This document shows positions 1-7,387 of a DNA stretch of 7,848 nucleotides, one piece after another. This stretch comes from Opitutales bacterium UBA7389 (lineage in GTDB: Bacteria; Verrucomicrobiota; Verrucomicrobiia; Opitutales; Opitutaceae). The stretch lies in assembly GCA_002474325.1 (NCBI GenBank), contig DKNL01000019.1:557-8404 (forward strand), written 5' to 3'. The notes below the pieces were generated by a model. The model was not told where the DNA came from, ran no database searches, and saw only the letters and a program-made list of their open reading frames with translations. Positions within the stretch are counted from its first letter, which is position 1, and the number at the start of each line of letters is the position of its first letter. The translations under genes were made by a program, and so were the position numbers.

Positions 1-1271
1 TTCATTTTCTTCATCATCTTTTTCATCTGCATGTGTTGCTTGATGAGTTGATTCACTTGGCTGATTTTGACGCCGGAACCTTTGGCGATACGATTTCGAC
101 GGCTGGCATTTAGAATATTCGGGGCGTGGCGTTCTTGAGGGGTCATGGAAAGGATGATAGCCTCGGACTGTTTCATTTGATTCTCAGCCTTGTCGTCGAC
201 CGCCATACCCCTCATTCCCGGCATCATGCCCATGATCGATTGCATTGAACCAAGTTTCTTCACTTGGCGAAACTGGTTTATCATATCTTCAAAATTGAAA
301 TCGGAAGACATCATTCGGTCGGCCATTTTCGCGGCCTGCTTCTCGTCTATGTTTTCCTGGGCCTTTTCGACTAAGGAAACTACGTCGCCCATGCCGAGAA
401 TGCGAGATGCCATCCGGTCGGGGTGAAAGAGTTCGAAGTCGTCCAGCTTTTCGCCGGTACCGGAAAATTTGATAGGAACGCCGGTAATCTGCTTCATCGA
501 CAGGGCGGCTCCTCCCCGGGTATCTCCATCGAGCTTGGTCATGGCGATGCCTGTTAATTTGACGGCTTCGTTAAATGCCTTGGCGACATTTACAGCCTCT
601 TGGCCAATGGCTCCGTCGGCCACGAGGATGACTTCGTCAGGTTTGATTCGCGCTTTGAGTTCCCTGATTTCATCTATAAGCGGTTCGTCGATCTGCAAAC
701 GACCAGCCGTGTCAAAAATGATGAGGTCCTTGCCGTTTTTGATAGCGTTATCGAGCCCAGCCTGGCCAATCTTCGGGACTTCTTTTGAAGTGCGATCAGC
801 ATAAACGGGAACATCCGTTTGAGCTCCGACAGATTCCAACTGATCGATAGCAGCGGGACGGTAGACGTCGCAGGCTACTAGCATCGGGTCAAAGCCTTCT
901 TTCTTCAAATACCTGGCGAGTTTGGCAGAAGTGGTTGTTTTACCTCCGCCTTGCAGTCCCACCATCATGATTTTGAGAGGCTTTTCTCTTACAAGTTCCG
1001 TTTCGCCTTCGCCGAGCAGACTGACGAGCTCGTCGTTGATTATCTTTACGATTTGCTGGCCTGGAGTTACGGACTTAAGAACCTCTTGGCCGGCGCATTT
1101 CTCTTTGACGGATTCGATGAACGTCCGAGCTACCTTGAAATGGACATCCGCTGAAAGCAAAGCGGCCCGCACTTCCTTTAGGGCTTCCGACATATTGTCC
1201 TCACTAAGCTTGGCGGTTCCACGAAGATGCCGTATTGCGTTCGATAGTTTGTCAGTCAGGCTCTCAAACAT
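1..1271 (-). CDS. ffh: Signal recognition particle protein Ffh (SRP54 homologue), 3' end cut by window edge
   Basis: Ffh is the GTPase and signal-sequence-binding subunit of the signal recognition particle. With 4.5S RNA and the receptor FtsY it delivers nascent membrane proteins to the translocon. Reading from the ATG at 1271 there are 423 codons without a stop down to the edge; the family is about 450 residues, so only about 20-30 are missing. Seen in order: an N-terminal helical N domain beginning MFESLTDKLSNAIRHLRG; the G domain with P-loop GLQGGGKTT (about 105-113, Lys111), DTAGR (187-191) and TKLDGD (245-250); then the methionine-rich M domain, including SMTPQER and the RIAKGSG RNA-binding segment, ending in Met/Lys-rich sequence (MQMKKMMKKM). 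The P-loop has Gly where GLQGAGKT or GLQGSGKT is usual. No Shine-Dalgarno sequence precedes the start. It is transcribed divergently from the alaR-parB cluster. The family assignment is certain; expression and the downstream neighbour cannot be seen. Confidence 0.97.
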   Translation of the reverse strand, partial: MFESLTDKLSNAIRHLRGTAKLSEDNMSEALKEVRAALLSADVHFKVARTFIESVKEKCAGQEVLKSVTPGQQIVKIINDELVSLLGEGETELVREKPLKIMMVGLQGGGKTTTSAKLARYLKKEGFDPMLVACDVYRPAAIDQLESVGAQTDVPVYADRTSKEVPKIGQAGLDNAIKNGKDLIIFDTAGRLQIDEPLIDEIRELKARIKPDEVILVADGAIGQEAVNVAKAFNEAVKLTGIAMTKLDGDTRGGAALSMKQITGVPIKFSGTGEKLDDFELFHPDRMASRILGMGDVVSLVEKAQENIDEKQAAKMADRMMSSDFNFEDMINQFRQVKKLGSMQSIMGMMPGMRGMAVDDKAENQMKQSEAIILSMTPQERHAPNILNASRRNRIAKGSGVKISQVNQLIKQHMQMKKMMKKM

Positions 1272-1461
1272 AACGAAGGCAGGTTGGCTATCGAAGGAGT
1301 TCCCGTAAAGCCTGGGATCGAATAATCGACTCGATTCCCGCTATTATCGTAACATAGACGGATTCCAGAAGGTGGTTAATTGGATTGTTCGCCGTCTCAT
1401 GGCTGGATTGGGAGAAATTACGTCTGGATATTGCGACAAGAGTGCGCATGTTTCGGCGACC
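1272..1461. promoter_or_regulatory. Divergent intergenic region between ffh and alaR, with possible overlapping -10 elements and an imperfect inverted repeat
   Basis: These 190 bp must hold the promoters for ffh (leftward) and the alaR cluster (rightward). An A/T-rich element reads TATTAT on the plus strand (1342-1347) and gives GATAAT, one base shifted, on the minus strand; either is one mismatch from the sigma-70 -10 consensus, but no convincing -35 box lies 17 bp away on either side. An imperfect inverted repeat (GGGATCGA ... TCGATTCCC, one-base bulge) spans 1314-1339 and could be an operator for the adjacent Lrp-type regulator, or chance. An open frame continues upstream of the chosen alaR start to GTG 1372, so the right half could instead be coding. 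The region is real; the named elements are tentative. Confidence 0.3.
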
Positions 1462-1944
1462 ATGAACGAGGTATTCAAGCTAATTTTGGAGGGGGAGAGA
1501 CTGGACCAAAAGCAGATGGCTCAAATCCTGGGCATGTCTGAGGAAGTAGTTGAAGAACAGTTGGAGCGGCTCAAGAAGAGCGGGGTATTTCTTGGTTGGT
1601 TGCCGGTCCTTAATCCGGAGGAAGGATCAGAAAATGCGGTTCGAGGATTGATTGAAGTGAAACTCACGCCGGAAAGGGGTGGGGGATTCAATCGCTTGGC
1701 TCAGCGAATTTCTAGATTCGAAGAAGTAGAGTCCTGCTATTTAATGTCTGGGTCCTACGACCTTTTGGTAATCGTAAAGCAGCCGACCCTACATCAGGTA
1801 GCTGCTTTTGTTTCCGAGCGTCTATCGACCATCCAAGGCATAGTGTCGACTGCGACTCATTTCCTATTACGGGCTTATAAGGAGCAGGGGTTTCTTATAG
1901 AGCATCCGGAAGAGGATAAAGAACGCCTCGAAGTTACTCCTTAA
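1462..1944 (+). CDS. alaR: Lrp/AsnC-family transcriptional regulator, AlaR-like
   Basis: This is a probable local transcription factor that senses an amino acid, most likely alanine, and controls the adjacent aminotransferase gene. The 160-residue form has an N-terminal winged helix-turn-helix (about 13-45, with MAQILGMSEEVVEEQLERL) followed by an RAM/AsnC effector-binding and oligomerisation domain (about 62-136). The stretches VKLTPERGGGF, VESCYLMSGSYDL and VSERLSTIQGIVSTATHF closely resemble B. subtilis AlaR (YugG) as I remember it, and the gene order alaR-alaT is the same. Start choice: ATG 1462 puts the HTH at the N-terminus as in the family. The frame is also open from GTG 1372 and ATG 1399, which would add 30 or 21 residues without family resemblance. 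No start has a clear ribosome-binding site. The stop lies 21 bp before alaT, so the two are probably cotranscribed. The family is secure; the ligand and target are inferred from the neighbour. Confidence 0.88.
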   Translation: MNEVFKLILEGERLDQKQMAQILGMSEEVVEEQLERLKKSGVFLGWLPVLNPEEGSENAVRGLIEVKLTPERGGGFNRLAQRISRFEEVESCYLMSGSYDLLVIVKQPTLHQVAAFVSERLSTIQGIVSTATHFLLRAYKEQGFLIEHPEEDKERLEVTP

Positions 1945-1965
1945 GGATTGGGATAATCGAGAATC

Positions 1966-3171
1966 GTGGAGCCATCCCAAAAACGTTTTGTCGCGGAGCA
2001 CGTATCTGGACTTCCTCGATCGGGAATCCGGGACTTCTTCGAGCTCGTGTCCACTATGGACGATGTCATATCTCTCGGCATTGGTGAGCCGGACTTCGCC
2101 ACTCCTTGGCATGTGAGAGAAGCGGCGATCTATTCGCTGGAAAAGGGCAGAACTCACTACACATCCAATCTGGGAACGCTGGAGTTTCGTCGGGAAATTT
2201 GCCGGTATGTTGGTCGGCGATTTGGTCTGGAGTATCGACCTAGCGACGAAGTGATCGCGACGGTTGGCGTTTCCGAGGCTATGGATATCGCTTTAAGGGC
2301 TCTTTTGAATCCGGGCGACAAGGTTTTGTATCAGGATCCCTGTTTCGTCTCATATCATCCGACCGTGCAGCTAGCTCATGGAGTAGGTATAGCGATAAAA
2401 ACCGATGCTGGATCGGCGTTTACCATAAAAGCGGCTGAAGTTAAGAAAGCTTGGGAGGAAGGTTGCAAGGTCCTAATAATCAACTTGCCCTGTAATCCGA
2501 CCGGAGGAGTTGCCGAAGTGAAGGAGTTGGAGGAAATCGCTCGTTTTGCGGTCGAGAAAGATCTCATTGTGATTAGCGATGAGATTTATGCCGAGTTAAC
2601 CTACGGGGGAGAGCACGTGAGCATAGCCACGTTTCCTGGAATGCGGGAACGGACCATCTTCTTGCACGGCTGCTCGAAAGCATGGGCTATGACTGGATGG
2701 CGTATCGGATACGCTTGTGCGCCTGCCGAGTTAGTGGAGGCCATGATGAAAGTGCATCAATACTCGATGATGTGTGCTTCGGTAATCGCTCAAGATGCTG
2801 CCACAGAGGCATTGAAACACGGTGACGATGCCCTAGAGAGGATGAAGGCCCAATATCAAAGGAGACGAGATCTCGTGGTTCGTCGATTCAATGAAATGGG
2901 GCTCCCTTGCCACATGCCTCAAGCGACTTTCTATGCATTCCCGAACATAGAAGTGACAGGGCTCGATTCCAAGGAGTTCGCGAAAGGTTTGCTGGAGGCG
3001 GAGCGTGTAGCTATGGTTCCCGGGAGAGCTTTCGGTCAATATGGCGAGGGGTTTGTTCGATGCAGTTTCGCGACAGGGTACGACGAACTGATCAACGCTT
3101 GCGACAGAATCGAAAGGTTTCTTTCCTCGTTGACCTCCAATCGGCAGACGCGACCGCCTGAGAGGGTCTGA
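1966..3171 (+). CDS. alaT: Class I/II PLP-dependent aminotransferase, alanine transaminase AlaT-like
   Basis: This is a cytosolic fold-type I PLP enzyme that exchanges an amino group between an amino acid and a 2-oxo acid; pyruvate/alanine with glutamate/2-oxoglutarate is the likely pair. The 401-residue product shows GIGEPDFATP (38-47), YTSNLGTLEFR (65-75), NLPCNPTGG with Asn177, SDEIYAELTYGG with Asp205 and Tyr208, the PLP Schiff-base lysine Lys238 in SKAWAMTGWR, and the substrate-carboxylate arginine Arg365 in VRCSFAT. The IHQY/MMCA-like segment (VHQYSMMCAS, 263-272) and overall length match the B. subtilis AlaT (YugH) group. The start is GTG 1966: the next in-frame Met (31) would remove conserved N-terminal sequence, and the residues before SGIRDFF align with the usual N-terminus. 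Only a weak GAGA lies 3 bp upstream. The C-terminal tail after RFLSSL is slightly extended. The aminotransferase class is certain; alanine specificity rests on similarity and on the AlaR partner, and aspartate or aromatic substrates are not excluded. Confidence 0.92.
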   Translation: MEPSQKRFVAEHVSGLPRSGIRDFFELVSTMDDVISLGIGEPDFATPWHVREAAIYSLEKGRTHYTSNLGTLEFRREICRYVGRRFGLEYRPSDEVIATVGVSEAMDIALRALLNPGDKVLYQDPCFVSYHPTVQLAHGVGIAIKTDAGSAFTIKAAEVKKAWEEGCKVLIINLPCNPTGGVAEVKELEEIARFAVEKDLIVISDEIYAELTYGGEHVSIATFPGMRERTIFLHGCSKAWAMTGWRIGYACAPAELVEAMMKVHQYSMMCASVIAQDAATEALKHGDDALERMKAQYQRRRDLVVRRFNEMGLPCHMPQATFYAFPNIEVTGLDSKEFAKGLLEAERVAMVPGRAFGQYGEGFVRCSFATGYDELINACDRIERFLSSLTSNRQTRPPERV

Positions 3172-3222
3172 CTGGGCACAACAAAAGTAAAAGGATCCGG
3201 GCTCGTAGAGCGAGTAAAGCGC

Positions 3223-3230
3223 AGAGGAAG
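3223..3230 (+). promoter_or_regulatory. Shine-Dalgarno sequence of der
   Basis: AGAGGAAG ends 7 bp before the der ATG at 3238, a good match to the anti-Shine-Dalgarno complement at normal spacing. It is the only clear ribosome-binding site in front of any of the eight genes here, and it fixes the der start. Confidence 0.7.
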
Positions 3231-3237
3231 TTCAGAT

Positions 3238-4653
3238 ATGCATGGTCAGTTTACCGTAGCGATTGTTGGTCGCCCGAACGTGGGAAAGAGTCGATTGTTC
3301 AATAGACTATTAGGCGAACGCGTATCTATAGTCCACGACATGCCAGGCGTTACCCGTGATACGATAACCCGCGAGGTGGAACGCGACGGATATACGATCG
3401 TCGATACGGGTGGAATGGGATTGGTTGCTGAAATGAGCGATACTCCGGAGATAATCGTGTCGGCAGTAGAAGAGCAAATCGCGTTTTCCATCAGTGCCGC
3501 TGATCTGATTTTGATGGTTGTGGATGGAAGGGAAGGCCTTGTGCCCTTGGATATCGAAATGTCGGACACGATTCGAAAGTCCAGCAAGCCGGTGATGCTG
3601 GTTGTCAACAAAGTGGACAAAGTGGATTCTCCTATCGACGTAAACGAGCATTATTCTCTGGGATTGGGAGAACCACTTTTGGTGTCGGCTGAACATGATC
3701 GCGGGATCTCCAGACTGAGAGAGGAGATTTTGAAGAAGCGGGTGAAAGCGGTGGGCCCTGTTGTGGATAGCCCGATTGAATTTCCTGAAAAGAGAATACG
3801 CGTATGCTTTTTAGGACGCCCGAATGTAGGTAAGTCATCCTTGAGCAACTGTCTCGTGAAATCGGATCGTTTCATTGTAAGCGATGTTCCAGGAACGACT
3901 AGGGATTCAATCGAAACCTCCTTCACTTGGAAATCCAAGCGGGGAGAAGATTGGCGTTTTACCCTTACTGATACCGCGGGAATCAGAAAGAAAACGAAAC
4001 TCAGCTCATCCGTAGAGTACTTTTCTCGAGTCCGTTCGCTTGATTCCATTCAAAATGTCGACGTTGTTTTTATGGTTGTGGATGCCGAAGCTGGCCCGAC
4101 TCATCAAGACAAGGCAATAGCGGGAGAAGCCTCTAAACTGAACAAGCCGATCGTAATCGTCGTTAACAAGTGGGACTTGCCTCTAAAAGCGTGGGAAAAA
4201 GGCGAGATAGAGGGCTTCGAAACAGAATCGGAGTTTCGTAAAGCCTTCGAGAAGGGCTTGCGTAGGGAGATATTCTTTACACCTGGATCGCCGGTACGTT
4301 TCGTCTCGGCAATTGAGAATATCGATATCGAAAAAATGCTATACGATGCCCGACAATTGGACAAGCGCTCGGATAAAGAGATTCCAACTGGGCGTTTAAA
4401 CAATCTGATCTATAAAATTGCCGAGAGGATGCCTGCCCCAAAGATGGACGGACGTCGGTTTCGCGTATACTATGCGGTGCATGCCGGCAATCGGCCCTAC
4501 CGAATTAAACTCTTTTGCAACCAGGCCCAAAAACTTGCTGCCTCCTATAGACGTTTCTTGCAAGCGTCGATCGTCGAGGCTTTCAAGCTCGAAGGTTGTC
4601 CTGTAGTTTTCGATCTGGTCAATAAAAAGAATCCTTATGTGAAAGAGGACTGA
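3238..4653 (+). CDS. der: Ribosome biogenesis GTPase Der (EngA)
   Basis: Der is an essential tandem-domain GTPase that binds the 50S subunit and acts late in its assembly. The 471 residues show two complete G domains and a KH-like RNA-binding C-terminus (about 365-471). Domain 1: G1 GRPNVGKS (11-18), PGVTRDT (36-42), DTGG (56-59), NKVD (124-127), SAEH (150-153). Domain 2: G1 GRPNVGKS (193-200), PGTTRD (218-223), DTAG (245-248), NKWD (310-313), VSAIE (356-360). The length is slightly above the usual 440-490 midpoint and intact. The stretch between NKWD and SAIE (about 314-355) seems longer than in E. coli or B. subtilis Der, and the residue after the first Walker serine is Arg19 where Thr is common. 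The start at ATG 3238 has a clear Shine-Dalgarno sequence. It lies 66 bp after alaT and 37 bp before fmt, all on one strand. Confidence 0.97.
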   Translation: MHGQFTVAIVGRPNVGKSRLFNRLLGERVSIVHDMPGVTRDTITREVERDGYTIVDTGGMGLVAEMSDTPEIIVSAVEEQIAFSISAADLILMVVDGREGLVPLDIEMSDTIRKSSKPVMLVVNKVDKVDSPIDVNEHYSLGLGEPLLVSAEHDRGISRLREEILKKRVKAVGPVVDSPIEFPEKRIRVCFLGRPNVGKSSLSNCLVKSDRFIVSDVPGTTRDSIETSFTWKSKRGEDWRFTLTDTAGIRKKTKLSSSVEYFSRVRSLDSIQNVDVVFMVVDAEAGPTHQDKAIAGEASKLNKPIVIVVNKWDLPLKAWEKGEIEGFETESEFRKAFEKGLRREIFFTPGSPVRFVSAIENIDIEKMLYDARQLDKRSDKEIPTGRLNNLIYKIAERMPAPKMDGRRFRVYYAVHAGNRPYRIKLFCNQAQKLAASYRRFLQASIVEAFKLEGCPVVFDLVNKKNPYVKED

Positions 4654-4690
4654 AAGATTGTAAGTAAAAGTTTGATATGATTGATGGGAA

Positions 4691-5695
4691 ATGCCAACGG
4701 CGATGAGTAGCCAATCATTGATTTTCATGGGATCCGACTCTATTGCTCTTCCGGTTTTGGAAGCGATTCGTGAAGGAAGATGCGGCCCAGGTTCAATTGA
4801 TGCGATATATACGCAGCCAGACCGACCGAGAGGGAGGGGCAAGAAGATCGATGCCAACGAAATCAAGTTGTGGGCAAAGGAGAATGAGATACCCGTTTTT
4901 CAGCCTAGTAAAGTAGGAAAGGAAGAGCGTTTGGATATCCAAGCCATCAATCCCAGCGTTATTCTAGTAATGGCCTATGGACATCTTTTAAGCCATAAAT
5001 TACTAGACGTTCCCCATAGAGGCGTTTGGAACTTGCACACGTCTTTGCTGCCGAAATATAGAGGCGCTTCACCTATTCAGGCGGCGTTAGCTTCTGGTGA
5101 GTCGGCTACCGGAGTGAGTTTGATGAAAGTTGTTAGAAAGATGGACGCCGGGCCGATATTGGATAGTGAAAAGGTTAGTGTAGGTAAAGAGGATACGGCG
5201 TTGGAGCTTGAGAGAAAGTTGTCTTTGATTAGTGCTCATCTCGTTGAGCGAAATCTAGGTCGAATCATGAGCGGAGATGTTTATCCTGTAGAGCAGCTAG
5301 AGGAAGATGCTACTTACACGAGGAAACTGGCTAAGAATGATGGTGAATTAGACTTTCATCGGCCCGCATCGGAATTGGCCTGCCGGATCAATGGCCTGTA
5401 TCCTTGGCCGGCGTCGAATTTCGAATACGAAGGTGCGATCATAAAGGTTGGCTTGGCGGACTTCAAAGATGAGCAAGAGCTTGAAAGCTCTATTGGAGAA
5501 ATCCTTGGAATGGGCGAACAAGGTCTAGAGGTGTGTTGCGGCCGAGGAATTTTGTGTCTGAAGCGATTGCAGAGACCTGGCGGAAAGATGATGGACGCCG
5601 CGGATTTCCGAAGGGGCTTTGAACTGCCCGCTGGAGGTCGATTGCCTTCAAAGCGGATGTCGACACTCGTCGCTTCTAAGCCGGATGGTTTCTAG
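4691..5695 (+). CDS. fmt: Methionyl-tRNA formyltransferase
   Basis: Fmt transfers a formyl group from 10-formyltetrahydrofolate to the amino group of Met-tRNA(fMet), making the bacterial initiator tRNA. The 334-residue product has the N-terminal formyltransferase Rossmann domain opening LIFMGSDSIALPVLEA and the catalytic triad: Asn114 and His116 in NLHTSLLPKYRGASPIQ, and Asp152 in MDAGPIL. The linker TYTRKLAKNDGELDF (208-222) leads into the C-terminal tRNA-binding OB-like domain, which ends with the typical RPGGKMMDAADFRRGF (295-310). Length is normal for the family (about 310-335). The start is uncertain between ATG 4691 and ATG 4703; the second puts the first glycine of the Rossmann motif where E. 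coli Fmt has it, and neither has a Shine-Dalgarno sequence. The peptide deformylase gene def, often adjacent to fmt, is not in the window. It sits 37 bp downstream of der. Confidence 0.96.
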   Translation: MPTAMSSQSLIFMGSDSIALPVLEAIREGRCGPGSIDAIYTQPDRPRGRGKKIDANEIKLWAKENEIPVFQPSKVGKEERLDIQAINPSVILVMAYGHLLSHKLLDVPHRGVWNLHTSLLPKYRGASPIQAALASGESATGVSLMKVVRKMDAGPILDSEKVSVGKEDTALELERKLSLISAHLVERNLGRIMSGDVYPVEQLEEDATYTRKLAKNDGELDFHRPASELACRINGLYPWPASNFEYEGAIIKVGLADFKDEQELESSIGEILGMGEQGLEVCCGRGILCLKRLQRPGGKMMDAADFRRGFELPAGGRLPSKRMSTLVASKPDGF

Positions 5696-5767
5696 CTTAA
5701 CAATTGTTTGCCAAATCCTACAAGGTTGGTGCTTGTTTTCCCTTCTTTAATTTTTAACGATATCCCT

Positions 5768-6394
5768 ATGGGTGGCAAAGTACTAAATATAATTGGAAGA
5801 GTGAGCCTAGCTCTGTTTGTGACGGCGTTAAGCACTCAAATTCCGGTTCGGGCTCAATCGACAAATCTGGCCTACCAGGTGGCGAATCTTGGCGAGGACG
5901 TTAGAATTTTACAGGAATCTATTAAGTCGATGCGCGTACAAGTTGAAAGCATGCGTCGAGAGAATGATCAAATGAGGCGCCAAATAGGAGGCTATGAATC
6001 AAGAATAGACAACAGTATGGGCCAGCTAGCAACGGTCGGGCAACTGAACCAAGCCATCGCGAAGGCGATCGCTTCTTTGGAACAGAGGGACGAGAAAATG
6101 AAAAGCGAGATCATTCTTCAGGTGACTGAGCAAATTACCGATTTCGCTGGCAGCGTAAAACAGACCTTGGGCAATCTGCCAGCACCCCCGGAGAAACCGG
6201 ACCCGGATGTGCTCACGAGTTTTCATGACAATTTCCCTAAAACGGGATCAAGCTATGTGGTTCGTAGCGGAGACACGATTTCGGGGATCGCGTCCAAATT
6301 CGGTTCAACAAGAGACTGGATTCAAAACGCGAATCAGATATCGCATCCAAAATATTTGCAGGTAGGACGTACCCTTTTTATTCCCCATCAGTAA
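5768..6394 (+). CDS. Exported coiled-coil protein with C-terminal LysM peptidoglycan-binding domain
   Basis: This is a probable periplasmic cell-wall-binding protein; its exact role is unknown. The 208-residue form begins with a Sec signal peptide: a short basic start, a hydrophobic core (VSLALFVTALS) and a likely cleavage after VRA (29/30). No lipobox cysteine is present. A long heptad-rich coiled coil follows (about 36-80, and again 95-125), then a proline-rich hinge (137-146) and one LysM domain (161-206) with YVVRSGDTISGIASKFG and ending QVGRTLFIPHQ. The coiled-coil region recalls the trimerising N-terminus of CpoB/YbgF, but there are no TPR repeats. The frame is open from TTG 5708, but the extra 20 residues would bury the signal peptide, so ATG 5768 is preferred. 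No Shine-Dalgarno sequence. It ends 15 bp before parB, suggesting cotranscription. A scaffold or anchor at the wall is a fair inference; enzymatic activity is unlikely because no catalytic domain is present. Confidence 0.85.
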   Translation: MGGKVLNIIGRVSLALFVTALSTQIPVRAQSTNLAYQVANLGEDVRILQESIKSMRVQVESMRRENDQMRRQIGGYESRIDNSMGQLATVGQLNQAIAKAIASLEQRDEKMKSEIILQVTEQITDFAGSVKQTLGNLPAPPEKPDPDVLTSFHDNFPKTGSSYVVRSGDTISGIASKFGSTRDWIQNANQISHPKYLQVGRTLFIPHQ

Positions 6395-6409
6395 TCACAA
6401 TTCTATAGC

Positions 6410-7387
6410 ATGGCGAAATCTAAATCTCGACTCGGAAAGGGCCTAGCTGGCTTAATTTCCGGAAGCTCTAATCCGGCGACTACTGCAGCGGCCAAGAGTG
6501 CGGCCAAGAAACCCGCGGCAACGAAAAAAAGTGCTTCCAAAAATATCGATGGTTCGGCGTCAAAGGAAGTGTTCGCTGCAGGTGTTAGCCCGAATTTTCA
6601 GGAAGTCCCTATTGGGAAGATTGAGCCCAACCCATATCAGCCTCGTCGCGAATTTGATGAAAGCCAGTTGATCGATTTGGCGGAAAGCATCCAAAGCGAG
6701 GGGCTAATCCAACCGATTGTTGTTCGCCAGATCGATGGGGGTTTTCAGTTGATCGCGGGTGAGCGTCGGTGGCGGGCTTTCAAGCTGCTTAAGCTCAAAA
6801 AAATTCCCGCTCGTATTATAGAGGCTGGCGATACGTCAGCCGCCTCGATGGCCTTGATCGAAAACTTGCAGCGGGAAGACTTGAACCCGATAGAGGAATC
6901 GAAAGGCTACGTGAGCCTGATAAGAGACTTCGACTTAACTCAAGAGCAAGTGGCGGAGCGGGTTGGTAAGGGTAGAGCCACGATCGCAAATTCGTTGCGA
7001 CTGCTCTCTTTGCCGGACGAGGTGCAGGGCTATTTAGCTACGAATATGCTTTCGACTGGCCATGCGAAGGTATTGCTGGGATTGGAAGGCAAGCAGGAGC
7101 AGGCCTTGCTCGCTCGTCGTATCATCGAAGAAGGCGTTAGCGTACGCGCTTCGGAGAATCTGATTCAGTCGCTAAGAGTTAAAGCCGGGAAGATCAAGAC
7201 CGGCCAATCAAGGGAGCTGTCAGAAGCGGAGAGCTCGGCAATCGAGGATATTGAAAGCCGTTTAATGGCGTTTCTTAGTTCCAATGTATCTCTCAAACAT
7301 AGCCCGAAGAAGGGCAAGATCGTCATTGAATATGCGGGGAATGACGATTTGCAGCGGATTTTAGAGCGAATGGGGCTCGAAGAATAA
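6410..7387 (+). CDS. parB: Chromosome partitioning protein ParB (Spo0J family)
   Basis: ParB loads at parS sites as a CTP-dependent DNA clamp, spreads, and is moved by the ParA ATPase to segregate origins. The 325 residues show the N-terminal ParA-interacting motif RLGKGLAGLI (7-16), an Ala/Lys/Ser-rich flexible linker (about 20-50), the ParB/Srx CTPase domain with VPIGKIEPNPYQPRR, GERRWRA (117-123) and ENLQREDLNPIEE (151-163), the parS-reading helix-turn-helix (LTQEQVAERVGKGRATIANSL, about 176-196), and the C-terminal dimerisation domain ending LQRILERMG. Length and order are those of a chromosomal ParB. The start ATG 6410 begins directly at the ParA motif; no Shine-Dalgarno sequence is visible. 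parA, normally adjacent, is absent here; upstream lies the LysM gene (15 bp gap). I saw no parS-like palindrome in the window. The stop codon overlaps the U tract of the opposing gene's terminator. Confidence 0.96.
   Translation: MAKSKSRLGKGLAGLISGSSNPATTAAAKSAAKKPAATKKSASKNIDGSASKEVFAAGVSPNFQEVPIGKIEPNPYQPRREFDESQLIDLAESIQSEGLIQPIVVRQIDGGFQLIAGERRWRAFKLLKLKKIPARIIEAGDTSAASMALIENLQREDLNPIEESKGYVSLIRDFDLTQEQVAERVGKGRATIANSLRLLSLPDEVQGYLATNMLSTGHAKVLLGLEGKQEQALLARRIIEEGVSVRASENLIQSLRVKAGKIKTGQSRELSEAESSAIEDIESRLMAFLSSNVSLKHSPKKGKIVIEYAGNDDLQRILERMGLEE

Noticed and set aside
190..1308. Plus-strand open frames across the ffh region
   Set aside because: The minus strand is continuously open and encodes a clearly recognisable Ffh with all GTPase motifs; the plus-strand products resemble nothing.
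1372..1461. N-terminal extension of alaR from GTG 1372 or ATG 1399
   Set aside because: The extra residues have no family resemblance, would place the HTH unusually far from the N-terminus, and no better ribosome-binding site supports them. ATG 1462 gives a normal-length Lrp/AsnC protein.
2614..2619. CACGTG core as a possible parS site
   Set aside because: The flanks (AGAG and AGCA) do not extend the palindrome to the TGTTTCACGTGAAACA-type site, and it lies within alaT coding sequence.
3172..3237. Possible terminator or hairpin between alaT and der (CTCG ... CGAG)
   Set aside because: The stem is only 4 bp with no U tract; read-through from alaT into der is more likely.
5708..5767. TTG start adding 20 residues to the LysM protein
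   Set aside because: It would put extra sequence before a clear signal peptide that starts at ATG 5768, and no Shine-Dalgarno sequence favours it.
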